Below, in pieces: positions 53,272-61,764 of a stretch of DNA of 64,000 nucleotides (positions are counted from its first letter, which is position 1; each line of letters opens with the position of its first letter). Position numbers and translations under genes: made by a program. The notes beneath the pieces were generated by a model. The model made no database searches, had not been told where the DNA came from, and saw only the letters and a program-made list of their open reading frames with translations. Source of the stretch: Candidatus Cloacimonadota bacterium (GTDB lineage Bacteria; Cloacimonadota; Cloacimonadia; Cloacimonadales; Cloacimonadaceae); the NCBI GenBank assembly GCA_023421135.1, contig JAEZUG010000018.1, positions 29,702 to 93,701 of the forward strand, in the 5' to 3' direction.

Positions 53272-56150
53272 TTCTTCTCATCCAACAGATCTCGGATGCT
53301 GGCAGCCAAATCCTTGATCTTGTAAGGCTTCATGATGAATTCTTTGATCCCTTTGCGTCGGGCTTCTTCTGCAGAAATGAGAGTTGTGAAGCCTGTGCAC
53401 AGGACTATTGGTATCTCCGGGCGGATTTTGAGCAAGCCGAGCGCCAGATCCAGGCCATTGACATGAGGCATAGTGGTGTCGGTCACCAGCAGGTCAATCT
53501 TATGAGGATACTTGGTGTAAAATTCTTGGGCTTTGCGGGAATCTGTGAAACACTCCAGCTTGTAACCCAAGCGACTGAGACCCTGTTTGAAGATGTTCAC
53601 CAGCATGGGTTCATCATCCACAAACATGATGGTTTCTGAACCGCTGAGATTCACTTCTTCTTCAGCTTCCTTGGTCTGAGGATACCATGTATCTGCTTCA
53701 TAGAGAGGCAAGAACACCTTGAAGGTGGTTCCCTCGCCTACCTTGCTCTCGACTCGGATAGCTCCTCTGTGAGAGACCACGATGCCATGAACGATAGATA
53801 GTCCAAGGCCTGTACCTTCATTGGCTCCCTTGGTAGTATAATAGGGATCAAAGATACGGTCCAGCTGGCTTTCATCTATACCACAACCGTTATCCGTAAC
53901 ACTCATCAGGAGATAGTGGCATTGATCCAGTTCCGGGAACGCTATCATATCTTTGGATTTGAAGGAAACCTGCTCAACCTTGATCTTCAGTATCCCGTCC
54001 TGGTTCTTCATAGCATGCATGGCGTTTGTGCCGAAGTTTATGATGATCTGATGAATCTGACCAGAGACTGCCACTGCAGTGCTCTTCTCTGCCAGATACT
54101 CTTCTTGAATCTTAATTGTGCGAGGCAGGAAAGATCTGAGGAAGCGCACTGATTCTTTAACGTGATCGACCAGCTCGATGATCTCTGTCTTGGATTCCTC
54201 CTGCTTGCTGAAGGCCAGAAGATGGGAGATCATTTCCTTGGCGCGGAGAGATGATTTGAGCACCTCAGAGAGGTTGCTGGCAGTATCTGAACCGGGGGCA
54301 ATGTCATCTGAAGCAAGCTCGGTGTAGCCAATAATTGCCGAAAGCACGTTGTTGAAGTCGTGAGCTATCCCACCGGTGAGCCGTCCAATAGCTTCCAGAC
54401 GCTGAGTCTTCTTGAGCTGTTCTTCGCGAAGAATCTCATAGGTCACATCTTTACAACTGGCGATGATGGAAGAGAGATGGTTTTCGTTGTCCAGCACTGG
54501 TTTTACAATCATATCGAGCACCAGCTTGGTCATATCCTTACGAACGAACTGGAGTTTACCTCTCCAAGGCTGGTAGCTCTTTACTCTAAGCCAGGAGTTC
54601 CTCAGGTTCTTTTCGCTTTCAGAATCAAAGGGCAGTGCATCGATGGGTTTGTCAATAAGCTCAATTCTGCGATATCCTGTGGCTTTCTCAAAAACGGAAT
54701 TCACATATTTGATGTAACCTTCAGGAGAGAAGATCAGGATGCCTTCTCCGGCTTGTTCGATGGCCTGAATCATGGTAAGCAGATTCTCGTCGTTCTGCTT
54801 CTTCCTGAGAGCAAAGGCTATCTGCTCTGAGATAGATTCCAGAAGCAACCGATCGTCGTTATCATATAGATCTGTGCGGCTGTAACTCTGAACCACAAGT
54901 GCACCAATAACCTGGTTGGAAAGCATCAGGGGAACGCCCAGGAAGTTCTTGGAAGCAACGCCCATGTGTTTGTTGCTGGCAATCCTTTCCTCGATTGCTT
55001 CTTCGGTGAGGAATAGCGTCTGAGCCTCAGAGATTATCTGCGCAGTCAGGGATGATTCGCTATCTGCTTCTATGGGGGAGCCATCTTCATCCATCTCGTC
55101 CACGTGATATGGGAAGGATATCAGGTTTGTCTTGGCATCATACAGAGCAATATAGAAATTGGTGGTATCCATTAGGGTAGCCAGAGACTTATGAATAGTC
55201 TTGAACAGCTCATCCAATGAGCTATCAACATTCACAGCATGGCTTACTCTGTGAAGCATCCTGGCAGTCTCAGCCGAGCGGTAAACAATGCTCAGGTCTG
55301 TAGTGATGGCAGCAAAGAGCTTCTCGTCCGTGCTTTGGATAGGGAAGATATTCACCTTGTGGACATGGCTCTTACTCCCGGAATCCTTGAACCTGTATTC
55401 GAATGTGCGCAAGCCAGTCTCAGGATTGTCAAAGAACTTGGTAAAGAACTCCTGAGACAGGTCTAGCTGGCTCTCAACAGTGTAGCGCAGAGCCATCAAT
55501 TCATAAAGCTCCCAGACTCTATTGTCGATAATATAATCATCGGTTATCCCGCTTAGTGATTGAAAAGCATTGTTGACCAGCAAGATCCTTCCCTTGTCAT
55601 CCAAGAGCAGCATACCCTCGGAAGACTGCTCAAAGACAGCACGGAAGAGAGCTTCCCGACCCTCAGATATTGTGCGTATCTGAGCCAGCTCGGTCATATC
55701 CTGAATCACAACGATAACGTTGTTGAGGCTACCTGCATCTTCACTTGGGACATTCCAGGAGATTCTGATATAAAGCTTGTTGCCTTGAAGATCGTAGTTT
55801 ACCCCATTGCCGGAAAAGGACTTCTTCCCCTCCGAATGAGCAACAATCGACTCCATCAAACAAGGTGATGCTTCATCTGCAAATATAGTCTGAAGGTTTG
55901 CCAGCAAGTGTTCTTTAGAATCTGCTTTATAGATATCCAGCGTAGCCTGATTGACATCTACAACGCGCATCTTGGCAACACACTCCTCAAATCTCTCAGG
56001 ATAAGTCAGGAAATACGCCCTGATATCCTCCACTCCACCATCTTTGATTCTCTTGATTTCATCCAGAACCACGGAGAAATCTTCCACCCAGATCGAGACT
56101 GGTGAGTTGTCAAAGAGGTTGCGGTAAAAAGCAGGATTCAATGTGTTCAT
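53268..56150 (-). CDS. Hybrid sensor histidine kinase (PAS-PAS-GAF-PAS-HK-REC)
   Basis: A 960-residue soluble signalling protein with no membrane helix. In order: a PAS-like domain (about 1-150), a second PAS (about 160-285, AVFEQSSEGMLLLDDKGRIL) and a GAF domain (about 300-455). A third PAS follows (about 465-580, AIEQAGEGILIFSPEGYIKY), then HisKA with the phospho-accepting histidine in GGIAHDFNNVLSAIIGYTEL. HATPase has N-box NFGTNAMHAM, DNGCGID and GTGLGLSIVHG. A C-terminal receiver carries its aspartate in LLVTDTTMPHVNG. The kinase is intact and may phosphorylate its own receiver. The 2-nt spacing from ackA suggests that it senses fermentation or redox state. No separate response regulator is nearby. 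Confidence 0.92.
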   Translation of the reverse strand: MNTLNPAFYRNLFDNSPVSIWVEDFSVVLDEIKRIKDGGVEDIRAYFLTYPERFEECVAKMRVVDVNQATLDIYKADSKEHLLANLQTIFADEASPCLMESIVAHSEGKKSFSGNGVNYDLQGNKLYIRISWNVPSEDAGSLNNVIVVIQDMTELAQIRTISEGREALFRAVFEQSSEGMLLLDDKGRILLVNNAFQSLSGITDDYIIDNRVWELYELMALRYTVESQLDLSQEFFTKFFDNPETGLRTFEYRFKDSGSKSHVHKVNIFPIQSTDEKLFAAITTDLSIVYRSAETARMLHRVSHAVNVDSSLDELFKTIHKSLATLMDTTNFYIALYDAKTNLISFPYHVDEMDEDGSPIEADSESSLTAQIISEAQTLFLTEEAIEERIASNKHMGVASKNFLGVPLMLSNQVIGALVVQSYSRTDLYDNDDRLLLESISEQIAFALRKKQNDENLLTMIQAIEQAGEGILIFSPEGYIKYVNSVFEKATGYRRIELIDKPIDALPFDSESEKNLRNSWLRVKSYQPWRGKLQFVRKDMTKLVLDMIVKPVLDNENHLSSIIASCKDVTYEILREEQLKKTQRLEAIGRLTGGIAHDFNNVLSAIIGYTELASDDIAPGSDTASNLSEVLKSSLRAKEMISHLLAFSKQEESKTEIIELVDHVKESVRFLRSFLPRTIKIQEEYLAEKSTAVAVSGQIHQIIINFGTNAMHAMKNQDGILKIKVEQVSFKSKDMIAFPELDQCHYLLMSVTDNGCGIDESQLDRIFDPYYTTKGANEGTGLGLSIVHGIVVSHRGAIRVESKVGEGTTFKVFLPLYEADTWYPQTKEAEEEVNLSGSETIMFVDDEPMLVNIFKQGLSRLGYKLECFTDSRKAQEFYTKYPHKIDLLVTDTTMPHVNGLDLALGLLKIRPEIPIVLCTGFTTLISAEEARRKGIKEFIMKPYKIKDLAASIRDLLDEKK

Positions 56151-56152
56151 TT

Positions 56153-57355
56153 CTATAAACCTAATATCCTTTTAGTTTCCAGTGCTATCATCAATTCTTC
56201 ATTAGTAGGAACTTTCAGCACAGTGACTGCTGAATCGGGAGTGCTCAGTATCTGAATATCATCTGTGAACCGAGCGTTCTCTTCTTCATTTATCTTTATA
56301 CCCAGGGCTTCCAGATCTCTGCACACTTGGGATCTCATGATGGGCATTCTTTCGCCCACACCACCGGTAAAGATCAGCACATCCAGCCCGTTCAAAGCCG
56401 CAAAATAGGAGCCAATATACTTCTTGATCCTGTAGCAATAAATGTCATGAGCCTGGATAGCTTTGGGATTCTTGTGGATCAGTATCTGATCCTCTATTTC
56501 ACGCATATCATTGGAAAGCTGAGTGAGCCCCAGCATACCGCTCTTCTTGTTCAGGATAGAATTCACTTCTTGAAGACTGTAACCCAGATTCTGCTGTAGA
56601 TAGACAGGTATGGCAGGATCAATATCTCCGCTTCTGGTGCCCATAACAAGGCCTTCCAGAGGCGTTAAACCCATGGAAGTATCGATCGACTTTCCTTCCC
56701 TGATGGCTGTGATGGAAGCTCCGTTACCCAGATGACAGGAGATTATCTTGGTATTCTGAGGGTTTCTTCCCAGGTATTCGCAGGCCTTCTGGCTTACATA
56801 TTTATGGGAAGTGCCATGAAACCCGTATCGGCGTATCTTGTGCTCATTATAGAGCTCCAATGGCAGAGGATACAGATAGGCATGAGGCTCCATGGTCTGA
56901 TGGAAAGCTGTGTCAAAAACTCCACACTGAGGAACACTGGGCATATTATGAGTAACAGCCTCGATACCTTTGAGATTGGCTGGGTTATGAAGAGGAGCCA
57001 GACAAACGCATTCCTGCATCACTTCTATCAGATGATCGGTCACCTGGACGGTATCGTTGTAGTGCTCACCACCATGAACCAGGCGATGCCCCACGGCTGT
57101 GATCTCGCTGATGTCTCCGATGATTCCATGCACAGGATCAAGCAATGAATCTATGATTAATTGCAGGCCGGTTTCATGATCCGGGATTGCCATTTCACGC
57201 TTCTTCTTGGTGAATTTCTCGCTCTTATAGGTGAAAAGAGCTATATCCTCGCCAATACATTCGGCGATACCTTCAGCAAGTACGGATTGGGCTTGCATAT
57301 TAATGAATTGATACTTGATGGATGAGCTTCCGCAATTGAGGACGAGTATATTCAT
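56153..57355 (-). CDS. ackA: Acetate kinase
   Basis: Converts acetyl phosphate and ADP to acetate and ATP, the energy-yielding end step of fermentation. The 400 residues are normal. Signatures are VLNCGSSSIKYQ, HRLVHGGEHY, FDTAFHQTMEPHAYLYPLP, GFHGTSHKYVS, HLGNGASI and FTGGVGERMP. It heads an operon with the hybrid kinase, S4 protein and zinc peptidase. Phosphotransacetylase is not in the window. A TTGACA at 57416-57421 on the minus strand lies 60 nt upstream. Confidence 0.96.
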   Translation of the reverse strand: MNILVLNCGSSSIKYQFINMQAQSVLAEGIAECIGEDIALFTYKSEKFTKKKREMAIPDHETGLQLIIDSLLDPVHGIIGDISEITAVGHRLVHGGEHYNDTVQVTDHLIEVMQECVCLAPLHNPANLKGIEAVTHNMPSVPQCGVFDTAFHQTMEPHAYLYPLPLELYNEHKIRRYGFHGTSHKYVSQKACEYLGRNPQNTKIISCHLGNGASITAIREGKSIDTSMGLTPLEGLVMGTRSGDIDPAIPVYLQQNLGYSLQEVNSILNKKSGMLGLTQLSNDMREIEDQILIHKNPKAIQAHDIYCYRIKKYIGSYFAALNGLDVLIFTGGVGERMPIMRSQVCRDLEALGIKINEEENARFTDDIQILSTPDSAVTVLKVPTNEELMIALETKRILGL

Positions 57356-57415
57356 TCCTGATCTTCCTTCAAACAGATTATTTTGATGGGATCATCGTTT
57401 TCAAGGGCAAAACTC

Positions 57416-57421
57416 TGTCAA
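57416..57421 (-). promoter_or_regulatory. Candidate -35 box for ackA
   Basis: TTGACA on the minus strand, with ACGATG 17 nt later. It lies downstream of the tRNA-Val pair and 60 nt before ackA. Confidence 0.4.
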
Positions 57422-57479
57422 ACAAAAAAAAATGAAAGAGTGCTCAAGGTGAGATGAAGAGGAGAAAGATGAGAGAGAA

Positions 57480-57556
57480 TGGTGGGTGATACTGGATTCG
57501 AACCAGTGACCTCTACGATGTGAACGTAGCGCTCTAACCAGCTGAGCTAATCACCC
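57480..57556 (-). tRNA. tRNA-Val (CAC)
   Basis: A 77-nt cloverleaf with encoded CCA. The acceptor GGGTGAT pairs fully with ATCACCC, the anticodon loop is TTCACAT, and the T-arm has GGTTCGAATCC. It lies 22 nt downstream of a near-identical tRNA-Val that differs at the anticodon first base and in the acceptor stem. Confidence 0.96.
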
Positions 57557-57578
57557 AATCGGGACTCGAGAATGAAAG

Positions 57579-57655
<77 letters not shown>

Positions 57656-57691
57656 ACTCTCGTTGCGCAAGCTTTTCTGGTGCCCTTTTTT

Positions 57692-57697
57692 TGTCAA
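57692..57697 (-). promoter_or_regulatory. Candidate -35 box for the tRNA-Val pair
   Basis: TTGACA on the minus strand about 37 nt before the first tRNA-Val. The hexamer 17 nt on is AAGCTT, not a TATAAT-like box. Confidence 0.4.
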
Positions 57698-57737
57698 TCA
57701 AAACCTTCAGAAATAGCGGTGCTACATCACTACAAAC

Positions 57738-57771
57738 AAAAAACAGGAAGAGCTCCCAAGAACACTTCCTG
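57738..57771 (-). terminator. Intrinsic terminator of the mce operon
   Basis: On the minus strand, CAGGAAG (57765-57771) pairs with CTTCCTG (57744-57750) and six U follow. It lies 29 nt after the end of the 179-aa gene. Confidence 0.8.
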
Positions 57772-57799
57772 CTTCATTTCTTACTGAATAATAATGTGC

Positions 57800-58339
57800 T
57801 TACGGAGCTGTTGGGGTATGCTCCGGAGCTTCTGTATCAGGACTCTCACCAGGCTGAGCTGGCTGAGCAGGTATCTCGCTATGAAAGAGATTGTCATACT
57901 CCGCATTGTAGTACAGAACCGAAAGCTGTCCAGAATCAAGATAGACCAGGTGCACCGTTCTTCCCTCATCCAGAAGCCAGACAATCTGCCCGGTTTCCGG
58001 ATAGTTCTTAAACCAATCCCGGTGAGTTGCAATCAGAGTGTTAAAAACCCGGTTATCCTCTTCTTCCGTATTGTTTGGATTATACTTGATCATCCAACCA
58101 GCAAGCCTGTAGGTATCGGGGATAACAACCAGCGTGATAGATTCCACCTTGGTGTTTTGCCGGGGATAATAGTGCACCATAGTGGGATCTTCAGGTCGCT
58201 CGGGCAGGAAGCCCTGTCTAACGAGCAGTGAGTCTGCTTCAAGTAGCGGCATATTGTAAGCCAGATTGTAAAGTCCGGCCTGAGCAAAGAGTCCGGCACA
58301 GGCAAGAGCAAGCAATGCAAATAATAGAGTGTATTTCAT
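57800..58339 (-). CDS. Hypothetical exported protein
   Basis: A 179-residue protein with a clear signal peptide (MKYTLLFALLALACAGLFAQ). The mature part is a mixed alpha/beta domain (ADSLLVRQGFLPERPEDPT, KVESITLVVIPDTYRLAGWMIKY, GQIVWLLDEGRTVHLVYL). A proline- and glutamate-rich tail follows from about residue 160. Not recognised. It lies 14 nt after mce and shares its terminator. A periplasmic or surface location is inferred from the signal only. Confidence 0.75.
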   Translation of the reverse strand: MKYTLLFALLALACAGLFAQAGLYNLAYNMPLLEADSLLVRQGFLPERPEDPTMVHYYPRQNTKVESITLVVIPDTYRLAGWMIKYNPNNTEEEDNRVFNTLIATHRDWFKNYPETGQIVWLLDEGRTVHLVYLDSGQLSVLYYNAEYDNLFHSEIPAQPAQPGESPDTEAPEHTPTAP

Positions 58340-58353
58340 TTGGCTATTCTTTG

Positions 58354-58755
58354 TTAATGCTTCTCTTTACAAAGCTCAATCAATACACCATAGCTGGATT
58401 TGGGGTGCAAGAAAGCAATATCGGCGCCATGAGCACCGGGTCTGGGAGCTTTATCAATGAGTTGGATTCCCTTATCTGATGCTTCACTCAGAGCTTCCGG
58501 GAGTTGATCTACTGCAAAGGCTATGTGCTGAATACCTTCTCCTTTCTTCTCTATAAACTTGGCTATGGGGCTCTCCTCCGAGGTGGGAGCGAGCACTTCG
58601 ATACGAGTGTCTCCGCAGGGGAAGAAAGCCACTTTTACCATCTGGGAAGGCACTTCTTCGATCGACTCAAGCTTGAGCCCCAGCTTCTCGTAAAAGGCTA
58701 TGCCATCTTCCAGATTCCGAACTGCTATTCCTATATGACTGATGTGTTTAACCAT
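58354..58755 (-). CDS. mce: Methylmalonyl-CoA epimerase
   Basis: A VOC-fold metalloenzyme that interconverts (S)- and (R)-methylmalonyl-CoA in propionate metabolism. The 133 residues match. Metal ligands are visible as H in HIGIAVRNL, H in IQHIAFAV and E in GVLIELC; KAPRPGAHGADIAFLHPKS is the family's C-terminal signature. The ATG at 58755 follows AGGAGACAG, so a longer frame to 58785 is rejected. Methylmalonyl-CoA mutase is not in the window. The kor operon upstream fits a role in oxidising amino acids through acyl-CoA. Confidence 0.92.
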   Translation of the reverse strand: MVKHISHIGIAVRNLEDGIAFYEKLGLKLESIEEVPSQMVKVAFFPCGDTRIEVLAPTSEESPIAKFIEKKGEGIQHIAFAVDQLPEALSEASDKGIQLIDKAPRPGAHGADIAFLHPKSSYGVLIELCKEKH

Positions 58756-58774
58756 ACTGTCTCCTGAATGAAAG

Positions 58775-58811
58775 GGACGGAGCACTGGCTACTAGAGCCG
58801 GGACTCCGTCC
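58775..58811 (-). repeat. Inverted repeat between korC and mce
   Basis: Arms GGACGGAG/CTCCGTCC, 8 bp, spaced 21 nt and lying just before mce. It may be a weak terminator or attenuator that lowers mce expression relative to kor. Confidence 0.5.
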
Positions 58812-58822
58812 TAATGATACGA

Positions 58823-59368
58823 TTATTTCTTATATTGAGAAGCCAGTTCGAAGCCCAGCTCCATAGCTTTTAGATTCAAGCTAACGAAGGCTGGTTTGAC
58901 CGATTCCTCAATGGCTTTCTTGAGCGATTCTTCTCTCACAACTCCGGTAACCCGTACCAGGAAGGATAGAGAGATGATGTTTGTGGTGATGGGACTTCCC
59001 AGCTTCTCCTGAGCTAAATCCGTGAAGGGAACTTCATAGGTATATTCAGAGACAAGAGAGAGATTCTTCACGAAGCTGGTATCCACGATCAGGACGCCTT
59101 TTTCTTTCAGATCAAAGAGATACTTGTCGCAAGCTTCCTGAGTGAGAGCCAGCAGGCAATCGAAGGAGGTAGCTTCTGGAAAGTATATCTCCGTATCGCT
59201 GATGATCACGTCTGCCCGGGAATATCCTCCCCGGGATTCGGGGCCATAGCTCTGGGTTTGAGTAGTGCGATGCTTATCGTGCACGGCTGCTTTGGCAAGG
59301 ATGATTCCTGCCAGGATCAGGCCTTGACCGCCTGAACCGGAGAGTCTGATCTCATAGTTCTTTGCCAT
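58823..59368 (-). CDS. korC: 2-oxoacid:ferredoxin oxidoreductase, gamma subunit
   Basis: The 181-residue gamma subunit of a four-subunit 2-oxoacid:acceptor oxidoreductase. Signatures are IRLSGSGGQGLILAGIILAKA and QSYGPESRGGYSRADVIIS. The ATG at 59368 forms a TAATG overlap with korB. It follows the D-A-B-C gene order, which is typical of the 2-oxoglutarate (Kor) type, though related enzymes for branched-chain 2-oxoacids have similar subunits. Confidence 0.92.
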   Translation of the reverse strand: MAKNYEIRLSGSGGQGLILAGIILAKAAVHDKHRTTQTQSYGPESRGGYSRADVIISDTEIYFPEATSFDCLLALTQEACDKYLFDLKEKGVLIVDTSFVKNLSLVSEYTYEVPFTDLAQEKLGSPITTNIISLSFLVRVTGVVREESLKKAIEESVKPAFVSLNLKAMELGFELASQYKK

Positions 59369-60207
59369 TACTTTGCTCCTTTCTGCTGAGCACGTTCGGT
59401 CAGGATCTTGTATTGATCGCAAAACTCGGGCTTCTCAACCCTGCGGAGAATACCGCGAACGATCTTACCTTCCACCTTTTCGGGAGGAAGCTTCTCGACT
59501 GCAGCCAGAGGAATTGAGTTATCCCGCATGGCTTTCATCATCTCGGCAGGTCCGCCTTTCTTATTCAATCTACCAAAGATCACCGGACAGGCACTAATCA
59601 CTTCGATCAGAGAGAAGCCCTTATGATTGAGGCCGTCTTTGATCATATTCTGCATCTCAATGGCGTGGAAAGCAGTGGTGCGTCCCACAAAGCTGGCTCC
59701 GGCACCCATGGCCAGTTCACAGACGTTAAAGTCTGGTTCGATATTGCCATAAGGTGCAGTTGTTGCTATTGCTTCGTGTGGTGTTGTGGGAGAGCATTGA
59801 CCGCCAGTCATCCCGTAGATGTTGTTATTAATTAAAACAACCGTGAGATCAATGTTCCTCCTGGCTGCATGGATCAAGTGGTTTCCACCAATAGCAGTGC
59901 AGTCTCCATCACCGGTCACCACGATGACCTTCATGTGAGGTTTATACATCTTAACCCCGGTTGCATAGGCTATGGAGCGTCCATGCAGAGTATGCAAAGT
60001 ATTGAAATCCACATAAACCGGCATTCTGGAAGAACAACCTATTCCAGAGACCATCATAATGTCATCACGATCCAGTTGCAGATCGGCAATAGCACGGATG
60101 ATGCCTCCCAGAACGATACCATTGGAACAACCAGCACACCATACGTGCGGGAATTTCTTGTCGTGTCTCAGGTATTCATGAATGATCTTTTGAGGTATGT
60201 TAGCCAT
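59368..60207 (-). CDS. korB: 2-oxoacid:ferredoxin oxidoreductase, beta subunit
   Basis: The thiamine-diphosphate and iron-sulfur subunit, 279 residues. Visible parts are HVWCAGCSNGIVLGGI (first cluster cysteines), SGIGCSSRMPVYVDFNTLHTLHGR and the ThDP motif VTGDGDCTAIGGNHLIHAARR followed by NNNIYGMTGGQ. The start at 60207 lies in a TAATG overlap with korA and follows AGGAGGTG. Confidence 0.93.
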   Translation of the reverse strand: MANIPQKIIHEYLRHDKKFPHVWCAGCSNGIVLGGIIRAIADLQLDRDDIMMVSGIGCSSRMPVYVDFNTLHTLHGRSIAYATGVKMYKPHMKVIVVTGDGDCTAIGGNHLIHAARRNIDLTVVLINNNIYGMTGGQCSPTTPHEAIATTAPYGNIEPDFNVCELAMGAGASFVGRTTAFHAIEMQNMIKDGLNHKGFSLIEVISACPVIFGRLNKKGGPAEMMKAMRDNSIPLAAVEKLPPEKVEGKIVRGILRRVEKPEFCDQYKILTERAQQKGAK

Positions 60208-61409
60208 TAGCACACCTCCTTAATTTTACGAAGAATGTCATTTGGCGTGATCAACCTTCCATTCACTCTTTGCATAGAAATCAGATCTCCATCGCTCTTT
60301 TCTTTGGTGAGCCTGCGGATCTCGTGGATAAGTTGTCCCTGATTGAGCTCTGGGACAATCACTGTTTCCACATTTCGCAACATCTTACGAACTGCATCAT
60401 CCGGGAAAGGCCAGATGGTCAGAGGACGGAGCAAACCGACCTTGATACCTTCGGCTCTGGCAGCAGCCACAGCACTCTTGGCAGCCCGGGCGGAGATACC
60501 AGCGGCAAAGATAGCTATGGTAGCATCTTCCATCTTATGGCTTTCTATCTGCACCAGATCTCTGATATTGTGAGATATCTTCTTGCGCAACCGCTCCATC
60601 ATATCCGCAGCTTCACTGGCTTTGTTGGTGGGGAAACCGTGAGAATCGTGGGTCAGACCGGTCACATGGAAGCGATAGCCTTCGCCATAACTGGCCAGAG
60701 GTGAGAGATACTTCTGGTTCTCATCGTAATGCTTGTACCATTGCGGAGGCACAGTAGGCTTAATCCTGCTGATCACACGCACGTTGGCAATATCCGGCAA
60801 AGCCACAGCTTCCCGCATGTGTCCGATCACTTCATCCAGAAGCAGGATCACACAGGTTCTGTATTTTTCTGCCAGGTTGACTGCCCGGATCATGAGTTCA
60901 TAGCTTTCTTTCACTGAGTCAGGATAGAGCACGATCGCGGGGGAATCACCATGAGATCCCCAACGAGCCTGCATGATGTCTCCCTGAGCCGGAGAGGTGG
61001 GCATTCCAGTGCTGGGGCCAGAACGTTGAACGTTGATCACCACACACGGCGTTTCAGTGATCTTGGCAAACCCGATGCCTTCCTGCATCAATGAGAATCC
61101 GGGGCCACTGGTGGCTGTGACAGCCTTGGCCCCTGCCAAAGAAGCGCCTGTGATTGCGCATATGGAAGCAATTTCATCTTCCATCTGCACAAAGACACCG
61201 CCCCGTTTGGGCAGCTCAAGAGCAAGGATCTCTGCCACTTCGGTACTGGGTGTGATAGGGTAACCGGCGAAGAAATTGACACCAGCATCCAAGGCACCAC
61301 GAGCAACAGCTTCATTGCCCTGCATGAGGACTATCTTGCGCTCGGGCTTGGCACTTTCGGCATCAGTCTTGACGGTCTTGACTTTCTTTTCTTTTTCTGT
61401 CTTAGGCAT
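60207..61409 (-). CDS. korA: 2-oxoacid:ferredoxin oxidoreductase, alpha subunit
   Basis: The 400-residue alpha subunit, which with beta decarboxylates a 2-oxoacid and forms acyl-CoA while reducing ferredoxin. Signatures are LMQGNEAVARGALDAGVNFFAGYPITPSTE (split in the text here), ATSGPGFSLMQEGIGFA and RSGPSTGMPTSPAQGD. The first 25 residues are a lysine- and glutamate-rich extension (KTEKEKKVKTVKTDAES) not usual in the family. The ATG at 61409 follows GGGGAGAG; the frame to 61460 runs into korD and is rejected. Confidence 0.93.
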   Translation of the reverse strand: MPKTEKEKKVKTVKTDAESAKPERKIVLMQGNEAVARGALDAGVNFFAGYPITPSTEVAEILALELPKRGGVFVQMEDEIASICAITGASLAGAKAVTATSGPGFSLMQEGIGFAKITETPCVVINVQRSGPSTGMPTSPAQGDIMQARWGSHGDSPAIVLYPDSVKESYELMIRAVNLAEKYRTCVILLLDEVIGHMREAVALPDIANVRVISRIKPTVPPQWYKHYDENQKYLSPLASYGEGYRFHVTGLTHDSHGFPTNKASEAADMMERLRKKISHNIRDLVQIESHKMEDATIAIFAAGISARAAKSAVAAARAEGIKVGLLRPLTIWPFPDDAVRKMLRNVETVIVPELNQGQLIHEIRRLTKEKSDGDLISMQRVNGRLITPNDILRKIKEVC

Positions 61410-61420
61410 TTCGCTCTCCC

Positions 61421-61720
61421 CTATCTGTCCTTGGCTCCGGTGATGGCAAAATCCGGACACAGACGGTCACAGGTCTCGCAGTGAATACACTTCTCGGGTG
61501 CTGCCACGTAAGGGGAGCCATCCGCCTTGCGTCCCAAGCATCCGGTCGGACAAAAAGCCACGCAGATTCCGCACTTCTTGCACCAATTGTAATAAATCAA
61601 AACTGGCGATTGGTCATCTCCCGGTTCTTTGACTTCTGTGGCTTCCACTTCCATCTTCTCGGGGATGTCTTCCTCGCGAATGATCATGCCCACTTTGTCT
61701 TTCTCGACTTTTTTGGACAT
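61421..61720 (-). CDS. korD: 2-oxoacid:ferredoxin oxidoreductase, ferredoxin (delta) subunit
   Basis: A 99-residue two-cluster ferredoxin. The two motifs are CKKCGICVAFCP and CIHCETCDRLCP, each complete. An N-terminal acidic extension of about 45 residues precedes them. ATGs at 61723 and 61720 both follow GGAGG; the second has better spacing. It lies 44 nt after the aminotransferase and 11 nt before korA, so it is the first kor gene of the operon. Confidence 0.93.
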   Translation of the reverse strand: MSKKVEKDKVGMIIREEDIPEKMEVEATEVKEPGDDQSPVLIYYNWCKKCGICVAFCPTGCLGRKADGSPYVAAPEKCIHCETCDRLCPDFAITGAKDR

Positions 61721-61764
61721 CATTCCTCCACTTATATTTTTTGTTTGTTTCATAATATCGTGGT

